Of a stretch of 64,000 nucleotides of DNA, positions 36,225 through 45,126 are shown piece by piece; position 1 is the first letter of the stretch, and the number at the start of each line of letters is the position of its first letter. Origin of the DNA: Luteimonas terricola (GTDB taxonomy: Bacteria > Pseudomonadota > Gammaproteobacteria > Xanthomonadales > Xanthomonadaceae); NCBI RefSeq assembly GCF_004352845.1, contig NZ_SJRX01000001.1:62001-126000 (forward strand), given 5' to 3'. Both the position numbers and the translations under genes were made by a program. The notes beneath the pieces are model-generated. The model saw only the letters and a list, made by a program, of their open reading frames with translations. It did no database searches and was not told where the DNA came from.

Positions 36225-37137
36225 GGCCGACATCCCCGAAACTTCCGTCATCATACCGACCTGGAACCGCCGCGGCCTGATCGCGCGGGCGGTCGATTCA
36301 GTGCTCGCGCAGACGCGACCGGTCGAGGAGATCATCGTCGTTGACGATGGCTCCAGCGACGGTACCGGCGAATATCTTGCCGAGCGCTACGGGGAACGCA
36401 TCATCTGCGTGCGGCAGGACAACGCCGGCGTCTCGGCGGCCCGCAACCGTGGCCTGGCGCTGGCACGAGGGCGCTACCTGGCACTGCTCGACAGCGACGA
36501 CGAATGGCTGCCGGAGAAGACCGCGCGCCAGGTCGAGTTCCTGGAGGCCCGTCCGGACATAGGCATGGTGCTGTGCAACGTCTTCCGCGTGAATCCGGAC
36601 GGCTCGCTGATCGACGTGTTCGACCGGCGACGGCAGGTTCCGGTCGATGGGCCGGCGCTGCGCTGGGTGCTGTGCGATCCCGCACTGGCGCCACTGTCGG
36701 TGCTGATGCAGCGCCAGGTGTACGAAACCGTCGGTGGTTTCGACGAGAGCCTGCGAACGGCCGAGGACCTGGACTTCCACCTGCGCGTTGCCGCGCGCTG
36801 GCCGATCGGCGTCGTCGCCGAGCCGTTGGCGCGCGCATTGCGCGGGCACGATGGCCTGTCGGCGCTGGCATCGACCGAGGACGACTACATCCGGGTGATG
36901 GAACGCGCGACCGAGGCCGCAACCGGCCAGGTGCCGGACGATGTGCGCAGGCAGGCGCTGGCGACGGCCTACGTCAAGAACGCGGAGAGCTGCATCTGGA
37001 GCGGGCGCTACCGCGACAGCTGGTCGCTGGCGCGCAAGGCGTGGGCGTTGAAGCCGGGTGGTGCGCTTCGAGGGCGGTTGCTCCGCTTGTTGCCAAGCGC
37101 CGGTAGGCGGGCGCTCCGTTCGCTGCTGCCGCGCTGA
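36223..37137 (+). CDS. Glycosyltransferase family 2
   Basis: A 304-residue GT-A enzyme. TSVIIPTWNRRGLIARAV opens the fold, IIVVDDGSSDGT binds the nucleotide, and LALLDSDDEWLPEKT contains the metal-binding D-x-D. GGFDESLRTAEDLDFHLRVA is the typical E-D acceptor region. ATG 36223 is the natural start for this fold; a TTG at 36205 is possible. Overlaps the divergent deacetylase start. Confidence 0.9.
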   Translation: MADIPETSVIIPTWNRRGLIARAVDSVLAQTRPVEEIIVVDDGSSDGTGEYLAERYGERIICVRQDNAGVSAARNRGLALARGRYLALLDSDDEWLPEKTARQVEFLEARPDIGMVLCNVFRVNPDGSLIDVFDRRRQVPVDGPALRWVLCDPALAPLSVLMQRQVYETVGGFDESLRTAEDLDFHLRVAARWPIGVVAEPLARALRGHDGLSALASTEDDYIRVMERATEAATGQVPDDVRRQALATAYVKNAESCIWSGRYRDSWSLARKAWALKPGGALRGRLLRLLPSAGRRALRSLLPR

Positions 37138-37162
37138 CGACGTCGACGGGTTCCTCCGCGCG

Positions 37163-38638
37163 TCAGCGCACTCCTCGCCCGAAGATCACCACCTCCAGGG
37201 TCTGGACCAGGATCAGGAGATCGAACAGCAGGTTGTGGTTCTTGACGTAGAACAGATCGTACTTGAGCTTCTCTTCCGCATCCTCCTTCGATGCCCCGTA
37301 GGCATAGCGAAGCTGGGCCCAGCCCGCCAGGCCGGGACGCACGCAGTGGCGCAGGCTGTAGTAGCGCAGGCAGCCGTCCAGGTCGGCAACGAATTCGGGT
37401 CGTTCGGGGCGCGGGCCGACAATGCTCATGTCGCCCCTGAGGATGTTCCAGAGCTGCGGCAGCTCGTCCAGGCGCGTGCGTCGGATGATGCGCCCCACGC
37501 GGGTGACGCGGCAATCGTTCGCGCCCGCCCAGCGGGCGACACCGTCCTTCTCCGCATCCGTGCGCATGCTGCGGAACTTGACCAGGTGGAAGGTCTTCCC
37601 GAGCAGTCCGACACGTTGCTGACGATACAGGATCGGCTGTCCCTGGCCGGATTCGATCCAGATTGCGGCTGCTACGAGAATGAGGAGCGGCCAGGTCAGC
37701 GCAAGCACCGCGACGGACATGAAGATGTCGAACCCACGCTTGCTCAGCACGCGGACGGGCGAGCTGTCGAAGCCGCCGGAGAACACCAGCCAGGATGGAT
37801 CCACGAGCGCAAGCTTGATCTTGCCCGCTTCGCGTTCAAAGAACGACACCAGGTCGATGATCTTGATTCCGACCTGCCTGCACTGCAGCAGATCCTCCAT
37901 GGGCACGTCGCCGCGCCGGTCATCCGGGCCGAACACGATCTCGTCGATCTGGTGCGCTACCGCCCATTGGTGGAGGGGGACGCCAAGCGTGAGCAGCTTG
38001 TCCGCATCCACGGCAGGGGCTTCGGAACCGTAGGATACGTAGCCGATGAGGCAGAAGCCGCGCCGGTCTGCACGGCGGCGCAGGCGCTGCTCGATCAGGG
38101 CGGCCCGTTCGCCCGCGCCGATCACCAGCACCCGCTGCTTCAGCGCGTCGACGTCCACAAGGCGTGCGGAGAGGAGACGGAACACCGCGATCATCAAGAA
38201 CCCGATCGTCAGTGCCAGTGCCAGTACGCCGCGGCCGATCTCCACCGGCGGAACGATGTAATAGAGCACCAGCAGACCGAACGTGCCGAGCAGGAATGCG
38301 ACTGCCTGGCGCGCAACTGCACCGAACCAGGTGTCGCGCAGATGGGTCTGGTACATGCCCATGGCGGTCATGCCGAGCATCATCATGACGGCGAAGAGGG
38401 TTGCGCGGACGAACTGCACGGAGATCGCGGCATAGGTCTGCAGGGGATCGGCGTGGGTAATGAAGCGCAGGTAGACGGCCAGGAACACCGCACTGACGAG
38501 CAGCAACGCTTCGGTCAGCAGGATCAGGCTGCGCCATCGCGAGGCCGTGCTCCGGATCAAGCGCGGCACATGGCCGCTGTGGGTGACCGATGCCAGGGGC
38601 ATGGTGTGCTGCAGATTGTTCGATTCGCCCCTGGCCAT
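37163..38638 (-). CDS. EpsB-type polyprenyl-phosphate hexose-1-phosphate transferase
   Basis: A 491-residue initiating phosphoglycosyl transferase (WcaJ/GumD superfamily). Four N-terminal helices (about 35-165), then a CoA-binding-like domain (RVLVIGAGERAALIEQRL), a further helix near 320-340, and the catalytic sugar-transferase domain (KRGFDIFMSV, FHLVKFRSMRTDAEKDG, NILRGDMSIVGPRPERPEFV). The length and the YGASKEDAEEKLKYDLFYVK region resemble the exosortase-associated EpsB family. Loads the first sugar-1-P on undecaprenyl phosphate. Confidence 0.92.
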   Translation of the reverse strand: MARGESNNLQHTMPLASVTHSGHVPRLIRSTASRWRSLILLTEALLLVSAVFLAVYLRFITHADPLQTYAAISVQFVRATLFAVMMMLGMTAMGMYQTHLRDTWFGAVARQAVAFLLGTFGLLVLYYIVPPVEIGRGVLALALTIGFLMIAVFRLLSARLVDVDALKQRVLVIGAGERAALIEQRLRRRADRRGFCLIGYVSYGSEAPAVDADKLLTLGVPLHQWAVAHQIDEIVFGPDDRRGDVPMEDLLQCRQVGIKIIDLVSFFEREAGKIKLALVDPSWLVFSGGFDSSPVRVLSKRGFDIFMSVAVLALTWPLLILVAAAIWIESGQGQPILYRQQRVGLLGKTFHLVKFRSMRTDAEKDGVARWAGANDCRVTRVGRIIRRTRLDELPQLWNILRGDMSIVGPRPERPEFVADLDGCLRYYSLRHCVRPGLAGWAQLRYAYGASKEDAEEKLKYDLFYVKNHNLLFDLLILVQTLEVVIFGRGVR

Positions 38639-38821
38639 TTACCTGCCTCTGCCTCGATCGGAACTGAGCAGCGGGTGCACCCGGCCTGGAGGCCGTGCAT
38701 CCCGTCTCGTTCAAAGGAACGCGAGTTCCCGGTCAATCCGGACCACGGCTTGAGAAGATTGCTGAAGAGGCCGCGCCGATTCGATCGACACTGCTCCGGT
38801 TTTACCGCGCGCAGGATGAGC

Positions 38822-38841
38822 CCCGGGCCTGATGGCCCGGG
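38822..38841. terminator. Strong GC stem-loop in 218-bp spacer
   Basis: CCCGGGCC (38822-38829) and GGCCCGGG (38834-38841) form a perfect 8-bp stem with a TGAT loop, 16 bp downstream of the haem-lipoprotein stop on the minus strand. No U-run follows. It could terminate, attenuate or protect mRNA between that gene and the sugar transferase. Confidence 0.45.
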
Positions 38842-38856
38842 ACGTGAGCTGCCGGA

Positions 38857-41145
38857 TCAGGGCCTCGGGGGGAGCAGCGGCTTGGATCCGTTCCGCACCG
38901 AAGGGGCATCGGCCTGGATCTGCTTCCAATGGCGCATCAGCTCTCGCAGCGCCTGCGGCTGGTTGGTCGGCGTCGGTTCGCCGGCCTGATTGCGGGTATT
39001 TTCGCCGTGGCAACCGGCACAGGTCCGGATCTCGCCGGGCTGCAGGGTGAGCCACACGCGCTCGCGCACGACCGGCTCGCCGCCGGGATCGACCGTCTGC
39101 CAGCTCAGTGCACGCCTTGCGGGCACGAAGGCGGCCGTGGAGCCATCGGCGGCGATCCTGACGCTGCCGGCCGGGCCTGCGGGGTTCGTGGGGTTGCTGG
39201 GTACTGCCATCGGCTGTGCGACCGGACGTCGACCGTCGATGCCGCTGCCGTACGCGCGCACCAGGTTTGCCTGCACGATCTGGTAGTGCGCGATGTCGTA
39301 GATCTGGCCACTGCCGCGGGTCGTGCGCTCGCCGCCGGGGACCTGCAGGTTGTACGGCTGCTGGGTGTCGCCGCGGTCGCGGCTGGTCTGGTTGCGGGTC
39401 ACGATCAGGGCCAGGTCGTTGCTCCGCAGCCAGTCGCGCAGCACGCCTTCGTCGATGCCCTCGGCGGTGAGGACCGCGCGCTCGGCCGCCGGAACCTCCG
39501 GATGCCCGGTTGCAGGAGGAGTTGTCCGCACCACCACCTCGACGGCCTCGATCTCCCAGAGCTCACCGCTGTACTGATGCGGCGACGCGCTGTCCGTCCA
39601 CCACGAAACCGTCTTGTTGATGCCGGGCGTCAGCGCCGCGCCGGCGACGAACATGTTGGAGCCATTCACGTCGAGCTGCCGCAACCGCAGGGACGATGAT
39701 CCGCCGAAGGTGGCGTCCGGCGTGTAGCTGGCCACCATGCCGCCCGACATCAGCGGCAAGGGATTGCGGAAGCGTCCGCCAGGCAGACCGCCGCCGCCGG
39801 CCGCGGGGCTGGCGTCGCTGATCACCATCTGCTCGGCGTTGAGCGTCGGTGCGCCGTTGAAGCGCACGATCTGGTTGGTGGTGCCTTCCCCGAACTCGCG
39901 GGCGTAGATGCCGTAATAGACGCCCGGCGACACCGGGTTCTCGCGGATGTGGAAGATGCCACCGTCCATGCGGATGTGCTTGCGGTTGGCGAAGTTCGAC
40001 AGGTTGACGTTGTCCGACAGCGCATTGTCGTCCATGAACGCGCGCGGCAGGTAGCTGTATGAGCCGACCATCTCATGGCGACCGATGTGGTTGAGCGTCA
40101 GCTCTTCGGTGCCGTCCTGGCGCATCTGCCAAGGCGCGAACAGGTTGTAGGTGTGTGCCTTGACCCGTCCGTAGGGCGTATTGGTCTGTGCTCTGCGCTC
40201 GGGGAAGGTGTCGCGGAACCGTCCCACCCGGGTCGCGTTCGACGCTTCGCTCGAATAATTGAACGGGTCGTAGGTGTAGCCGAGGTCGATCGAGCCGTCC
40301 TGCTGCTGGTCGTGCTGCAGGTGGTCCCAGCGGGTGAAGATGATCCGGCCATAACTGTCGATGGTCGGACTGTACGCACCGCTGGGGGCGTGATTGAGGA
40401 TCGTCAGGTCGCCGCTGGACGGATCGAGCCGGTAGATGCCGGTGATGGTCGGCGTGCTTTCGTACTCGTCCAGGTTTGGATACAGATGGGCTTCACCGAG
40501 GCGTGGGCGGTCCGAAGTGAACAGGATATCGCCGTCGCTGGTGTAGAGAGGGGAGACGTTGTTGTAGTCCACGGGCTGTCTGGCGACCTTGGTGATGGTC
40601 GCCGCCTGGTTCCGCCCGAGCCCGGTGATCTCGTAGAGCTGCCACTTCCCGTTGGTCGAGCCGTAGCGCTGCAGGGGGGCGCCGATCACCATGCTGAAGA
40701 TGGCCCGGGTGCCGCTCCAGTGCACGGTCGGTTCGCGTACCGCGATGGCCTGCGCGCCCTGCAGGCCGTCCATGCCGTGGCCGGCCTCCCGGGTCAGGTT
40801 GCGCAGCGCGCCGTCGGCGTAGCGGATCATCAGGTCGCCGCCACGCAGCGTCGAAGTCATGCTCGCGCGATGGTTGGCGAACGTCGACAGGCGGCTGGCG
40901 AAGGGGTCACCGCCCTGCGTGGGGACCTGGGTGACGAACAGGATGGCGTTCGAGGGGGCGTTGGCGATGCTTGGGGCCTGCGCGGTTGGAGGCGCGGCTT
41001 GGGTCGAAATTGCGACGCCCGTCAGATTGTTGCGTGAGGTCTTGCCAATGGCCGCGGCGCCCGGCAGTTCGGCCGAACAGGCGGCGATGGATAAGAGGAA
41101 GCCGGCGAGCGCCGGGAGGGATAACGCGCGGAAAAGAGGTGTCAT
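38857..41145 (-). CDS. Large lipoprotein with beta-propeller and a C-terminal CxxCH haem motif (HzsA-like)
   Basis: A 762-residue predicted lipoprotein; ATG 41145 follows AGGAA and gives a lipobox IAA-Cys23. The middle has propeller-like strands (ILFTSDRPRLGEAHLYPNLD, IYRLDPSSGDLTILNHAPSG, GRIIFTRWDHLQ) resembling the TolB-like and hydrazine-synthase-alpha middle domains. CAGCH at about residue 709 is a single c-type haem site. The protein ends RNGSKPLLPPRP, matching the NG-x-x-PL-x-PP motif of two other exported proteins here. Probably an electron-transfer or sensing surface protein; function unproven. Confidence 0.8.
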   Translation of the reverse strand: MTPLFRALSLPALAGFLLSIAACSAELPGAAAIGKTSRNNLTGVAISTQAAPPTAQAPSIANAPSNAILFVTQVPTQGGDPFASRLSTFANHRASMTSTLRGGDLMIRYADGALRNLTREAGHGMDGLQGAQAIAVREPTVHWSGTRAIFSMVIGAPLQRYGSTNGKWQLYEITGLGRNQAATITKVARQPVDYNNVSPLYTSDGDILFTSDRPRLGEAHLYPNLDEYESTPTITGIYRLDPSSGDLTILNHAPSGAYSPTIDSYGRIIFTRWDHLQHDQQQDGSIDLGYTYDPFNYSSEASNATRVGRFRDTFPERRAQTNTPYGRVKAHTYNLFAPWQMRQDGTEELTLNHIGRHEMVGSYSYLPRAFMDDNALSDNVNLSNFANRKHIRMDGGIFHIRENPVSPGVYYGIYAREFGEGTTNQIVRFNGAPTLNAEQMVISDASPAAGGGGLPGGRFRNPLPLMSGGMVASYTPDATFGGSSSLRLRQLDVNGSNMFVAGAALTPGINKTVSWWTDSASPHQYSGELWEIEAVEVVVRTTPPATGHPEVPAAERAVLTAEGIDEGVLRDWLRSNDLALIVTRNQTSRDRGDTQQPYNLQVPGGERTTRGSGQIYDIAHYQIVQANLVRAYGSGIDGRRPVAQPMAVPSNPTNPAGPAGSVRIAADGSTAAFVPARRALSWQTVDPGGEPVVRERVWLTLQPGEIRTCAGCHGENTRNQAGEPTPTNQPQALRELMRHWKQIQADAPSVRNGSKPLLPPRP

Positions 41146-41300
41146 GGGAATTCCTGCCGGAACGGATATGGCCGCGTGCGCGGAGCGTCTGTCGGCGGCG
41201 TCCCTGTCCAGCCGAACTGGGAGCATCCGGCCAGGGCCGCGGTCGCGGCCAGAGCCAAAGCCCTCAAGTTGGCTGTCTTTCCCCTGAGAAGACGGCGTGG

Positions 41301-41331
41301 ATCATAGGTGAACGGTCGGTCGCCAAGTCAA
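41301..41331 (-). promoter_or_regulatory. Candidate promoter for the haem-motif lipoprotein
   Basis: Read on the minus strand, TTGACT (41331-41326) and TATGAT (41306-41301) are separated by 19 bp in a 281-bp gene-free spacer. Each box is close to consensus, but the spacing is longer than the ideal 17. The leader to ATG 41145 would be about 150 nt. Confidence 0.4.
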
Positions 41332-41426
41332 CTACACGCTGAACGCGCAAGGGGGTCAAGCATCGCCGGCGGTCCCGCCCGACCCGGTGCGTTGCAGCCT
41401 GGATGACCGCGGCCACCGAGCGCTCC

Positions 41427-42728
41427 TCAGCGGTTGCGATAGGTCACGCTCAGGTACCAGATGTTCTGGCGGCTGTCGCCGAACGGTCCATTTGCCTCGC
41501 GCCGGTAGTGGGCGTAGTCCAGGGCACTGCTCCAGTGGCGCGACCACGTCTTGTGCAGGCCGAATCCAAAGCGCGTGTCTTCCGTGCGCAGGTCGAGGTC
41601 GCGGAAGTCCGAGCGCGCGACGTCGGCGTAGGTGCGCAGGTCCCAGGTCGGTGCCAGCCGGTAGGACAACTGCATCAGCACGCCGCGCCGGGTCTCGTCG
41701 AAGGCGGTGGCATCGAGGAAGTCGATGCGCTCGTAGTAGGGTCCGAACGTGAACCCAAGACGGTCGTGGAGGTAGGTCCAGTTGAGCTCGATCCGGTCTT
41801 CCTCGTAGATCGACGAGTTGAGGGAGACGGACGCCGTGGACAGCCTGTCCGGCACGCTGGTGGCAGCAGTGATGCCTGCGATCGCCGAATCCGAGGAGTC
41901 CGTCAGCTGGTGTGCAACGCCGAGCGAGAGGGAGTTGCGCGCGCTGACGGCCCATTCGGCCCGCGCGCGGATCAGCGGGTGGGATATGGAGCTGCCATCG
42001 GCATAGTCCGCCCATGTGTAACCGGCGACAAGCCCGAAGCCGAGACGGGCGAGCTGCCTGTCGTAACTCAGGTAACCGTCGTAGCGGCGATGGTCTCGGG
42101 CGGTGAGATCGTGCTTGTAGTCGACATCCTGGCCGCGCAGGCTCAGCGACAGGCTGCTCGTCGAATCGAGGATCCGGATGGCGTGCAGTGCAGCGCTGAG
42201 CCGTTGCGATTCGAGGTCGTCAGCTTCCTCGGCCCGGCTGTCGATCCAGCGGAGCTCGAATCGACCGTCGACCGACCGGCTCCAGTTGAACTGGACGTTC
42301 GGCCCCAGCGCCAGCACGTTCACCCGCTGGCGGTTGTCGACCGTGTCGGGTGCAAACCGGTCGATCGGCCGCATCTCCAGGCTGTCCTCGATCGTGAAAC
42401 TGAGCTTCTCCGGGATGAAGAACCAGTTCAATCGGCCGGCCAGACTGGTATCGAAGGCGTTGGACTGGGGGCCATCCACGTAGTTCCAGTATTCGAAGCG
42501 GCCGCCGAAATTGGCCTGGACCGTCGAGGTCTCCTCCGACACCACGAATCCGAACCCGGCCCGCAGCGCGTTCGAGTCGGCGGGATCGATCGCCGACATC
42601 AGCACGTTGTCGTCGTGCTCGATGCCAAGGTCGACCACATAGTCGATGCGGAACGCATCCGCGTGGAAGGGCGCTGCGGCAAGCAACGCCGCGCAGAGGG
42701 CGGAAGGGTGGATCCCTCGGGTTCTCAT
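41427..42728 (-). CDS. Outer-membrane beta-barrel protein (BBP2-like)
   Basis: A 433-residue protein with a signal peptide ending AFHADA and then alternating amphipathic strands with many Tyr/Trp/Arg girdle residues through to the C-terminal strand IWYLSVTYRNR. RIDYVVDLGIEHDDNVL at the start of the mature part is typical of the putative beta-barrel porin 2 family in exosortase/EPS loci. Likely the outer-membrane export or anchoring pore of the polymer. Confidence 0.85.
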   Translation of the reverse strand: MRTRGIHPSALCAALLAAAPFHADAFRIDYVVDLGIEHDDNVLMSAIDPADSNALRAGFGFVVSEETSTVQANFGGRFEYWNYVDGPQSNAFDTSLAGRLNWFFIPEKLSFTIEDSLEMRPIDRFAPDTVDNRQRVNVLALGPNVQFNWSRSVDGRFELRWIDSRAEEADDLESQRLSAALHAIRILDSTSSLSLSLRGQDVDYKHDLTARDHRRYDGYLSYDRQLARLGFGLVAGYTWADYADGSSISHPLIRARAEWAVSARNSLSLGVAHQLTDSSDSAIAGITAATSVPDRLSTASVSLNSSIYEEDRIELNWTYLHDRLGFTFGPYYERIDFLDATAFDETRRGVLMQLSYRLAPTWDLRTYADVARSDFRDLDLRTEDTRFGFGLHKTWSRHWSSALDYAHYRREANGPFGDSRQNIWYLSVTYRNR

Positions 42729-42754
42729 GGTGGCATCCCGTCCTGCGTGGCCGG

Positions 42755-43507
42755 TCAGTAGATGTTGTTGAACACGATGCCGGCGAGCTTGTCGGGATCG
42801 AAGTTCGAGGCGGCATCGTTGATGCTGTCGACCGTGACCTGCCCGTAGCCTGCGACCACGACGATCAGGTCGGCCAGGTCGGACAGGATCCTCGCGTCGG
42901 GTGAGTCGAGCGTCGGCGGGCCGTCCAGGATCAGATGGCGGTTGGACTGCGTCCCGCGTAATGAATCGATCATCATGCGCATGCGGCTGGAGCTGAAGTA
43001 TTCCCCGGCGGTCTCGCGTGGCGTGCCGCTTGGAACCAGGTGCAGCCGCGGCAGTCCGGTCTGGTACTGGATGGCGGCCAGGTCGGTGATGCTGCCATCG
43101 AGGTAGTCCATCATTCCGCCGCTGGCGACATCAACGCCGAGGGCCTTGTGCTGTGTCGGATGCAATGCATCGCAGTCGACCAGCAGAGCGGTCCTGCTGT
43201 TGTCGAATGCAAACGCGGCCGCCAGGTTGCGGGCAACGAAGCTGCCGCCGCAGCCCGCCTGCACCGGGGCGACCAGGGTGATGAAATCCCTGTCCCGACC
43301 CAGCGCCAGCAGCTTGGTGCGCAGCCCACGGAACGCATCCGCCTGGCTGCGCACGGAGTCATTGCGATGGATCAGCTTGCGCTCCTCGAGCGCACGCGGC
43401 GACAGTGGCTGCAGGCCCGGGTCGGTGCGGGTAATGGAACGGGAGCCGGCTTCACCCCCGGCCTGGGGGGTCAGCGTATTACGGCGTGCATTCACGATCT
43501 GCTCCAT
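42755..43507 (-). CDS. BY-kinase-like P-loop ATPase with altered Walker A
   Basis: A 250-residue protein of the bacterial tyrosine-kinase/MinD fold that partners Wzz-like proteins. ALLVDCDALHP is Walker A' and HLILDGPP Walker B. The Walker A position reads AGCGGSFVARNLA; the invariant Lys (GKS/T) is replaced by Gly. There is no Tyr-rich tail, only a final Tyr. It may be a catalytically weak or regulatory partner of the chain-length protein just upstream. ATG 43507 (MEQIVNARRN) is chosen by family length. Confidence 0.82.
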   Translation of the reverse strand: MEQIVNARRNTLTPQAGGEAGSRSITRTDPGLQPLSPRALEERKLIHRNDSVRSQADAFRGLRTKLLALGRDRDFITLVAPVQAGCGGSFVARNLAAAFAFDNSRTALLVDCDALHPTQHKALGVDVASGGMMDYLDGSITDLAAIQYQTGLPRLHLVPSGTPRETAGEYFSSSRMRMMIDSLRGTQSNRHLILDGPPTLDSPDARILSDLADLIVVVAGYGQVTVDSINDAASNFDPDKLAGIVFNNIY

Positions 43508-43536
43508 GGCAATGGTCTGGTGGCTCCGGTGTCGGC

Positions 43537-45126
43537 TCAGCCTTGGGACATCTTGTGGATGTAGGTCAGCAGGTACAGCAGCAGCACACCCGTCACCAGC
43601 ACGGAGCCGATGCCGATGTCGAAGTACTGCCTGCGGCGCTCTCGCGGCGACGGGTAGGCGGGGATCGTCGCCAGCAGCGGGTAGCGGCTCTTCGATTCGA
43701 TCAACTGCGGGCTGCGCACCCGCGGATCGAAGCGCACCAGCAGCCACAGCAGGCCGAGTGGCATTGCGACTGCGAGCAGCATGCCTGCGGCTGCGATATG
43801 CATGAAGCGCAGGCCAGTGGGGCGCAGCGGTATCGTCGGCGGATCCTGCACGCGCAGGGTCAGGCCGCGGTTCTCCTGGTCGAGTCCCATCGAGACGCGG
43901 GCGTTTTCGCGGCGGCGCAGCATGTCCTGGTAGATCTCCTGGTTGACGTCGTATTCCCGGTTCAACCCCGCGAGTGCGCCTTCCTGGGCGGCGATGCGGC
44001 GGCTGCGGGCCAGTTCGTCGCTGAGCAGGCTCTCGGCGGCGACCATCCGCGAGCGCGTGGCCGCGACATCGCGCTGTGCCTGTGAGAGCTGGCTGCGCAA
44101 CTCCTGGTACAGCGGATTGAGTTGTGAGTCATCGCTGCGGGTGGACGACGAGCGGGACGCAACGCGACTCTGTTCCTGGTCCAACTGTCGCTGGGCGTCC
44201 TCCATCTGGTGCCGGGTGCGCACGACGTCCGGGTGGCGGTCGGTGAAGGTCAGCAGCAGCCGGTCGAGTTCGGCCTGCAGCTCGATCAGACGGGTCCGGT
44301 GCAGCATTTCCCGCGTCTGCACCGTGGTGACTGCGGATTCCCCGGAGAGCTGCGCGGTGATCGAGGCTTCGCGTGACTCCTGTTCGAGAACGGCCATACG
44401 GGTCTGTTCCACCTGCGTGCGCAGGGCCGAGATCCGCGAGTTGGCGTCAACTGCGCTGCCCGGCTGCGCGTCCTCGTTGCGGACGCGGTACTCATGCAGG
44501 TTGTTCTCGGCCTCGACGAGCTTGCGCTGGTACATCTGCACCTGCGCGTCGATGAACTCATACGCCTGGCGGCTCTCGCGCTCCTTGGTGGCGAGCGTTT
44601 CCTCGATGAACAGCGAACCCATGGCATCGGTCACTTCATAGGCGCGTTGAGGATCGGTGTCGCGATAGCTGATCTGGACGATGTCGGGGCGCGGACTGGC
44701 GACGAGGGTGCGGCCCTGGATCTCCTCCATCAGGCGGTCCTCCTGCAGCGGGCTGAGGTTGCCGCCGCCGTCCCAGCCACCGACGCCGATGATCTCCGAC
44801 AGGACCTTGCGGCTATACACGATCTGGCGGGCCATGCCGGCGCGATCGGTCACGCCGGTGGGGACGGCGCGGCCCTCGAGCAGCGGCGTGATGATGTCGC
44901 TGTCCTGCGCGAGGATCGTTACTGAAACCTCGTAGCTCCTGGCGACCACGAATACACCCGTCAAGAACGTCAACGCGGCGATCGCGGTGAAGATGAGCGA
45001 CAGCATCACGATGCGGCGGCGACCCTCCTTGAAAAGGAGCCTGGCATACTCGATAGGAAGGATCTGCGTGGTCGCGGGCCCAAGACTGGTGGGCCGCTGG
45101 GGAACGGGCAGGGTGCTCGGCTGCAT
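43537..45126 (-). CDS. Wzz/GumC-like polysaccharide chain-length determinant
   Basis: A 529-residue polysaccharide co-polymerase. First membrane helix about 40-62, then a periplasmic domain with long coiled coils (about 170-410, rich in Gln/Glu/Arg heptads), a second helix near 452-476, and a third near 500-522. It lacks a fused kinase domain; the ATPase is the next gene. Its ATG overlaps the export-lipoprotein stop by one base. The layout matches the exosortase-locus chain-length family. Confidence 0.92.
   Translation of the reverse strand: MQPSTLPVPQRPTSLGPATTQILPIEYARLLFKEGRRRIVMLSLIFTAIAALTFLTGVFVVARSYEVSVTILAQDSDIITPLLEGRAVPTGVTDRAGMARQIVYSRKVLSEIIGVGGWDGGGNLSPLQEDRLMEEIQGRTLVASPRPDIVQISYRDTDPQRAYEVTDAMGSLFIEETLATKERESRQAYEFIDAQVQMYQRKLVEAENNLHEYRVRNEDAQPGSAVDANSRISALRTQVEQTRMAVLEQESREASITAQLSGESAVTTVQTREMLHRTRLIELQAELDRLLLTFTDRHPDVVRTRHQMEDAQRQLDQEQSRVASRSSSTRSDDSQLNPLYQELRSQLSQAQRDVAATRSRMVAAESLLSDELARSRRIAAQEGALAGLNREYDVNQEIYQDMLRRRENARVSMGLDQENRGLTLRVQDPPTIPLRPTGLRFMHIAAAGMLLAVAMPLGLLWLLVRFDPRVRSPQLIESKSRYPLLATIPAYPSPRERRRQYFDIGIGSVLVTGVLLLYLLTYIHKMSQG

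Noticed and set aside
37058-38989. 643-codon plus-strand open frame
   Set aside because: Antisense to the EpsB-like gene; no recognisable motif, start inside the preceding GT2 gene.
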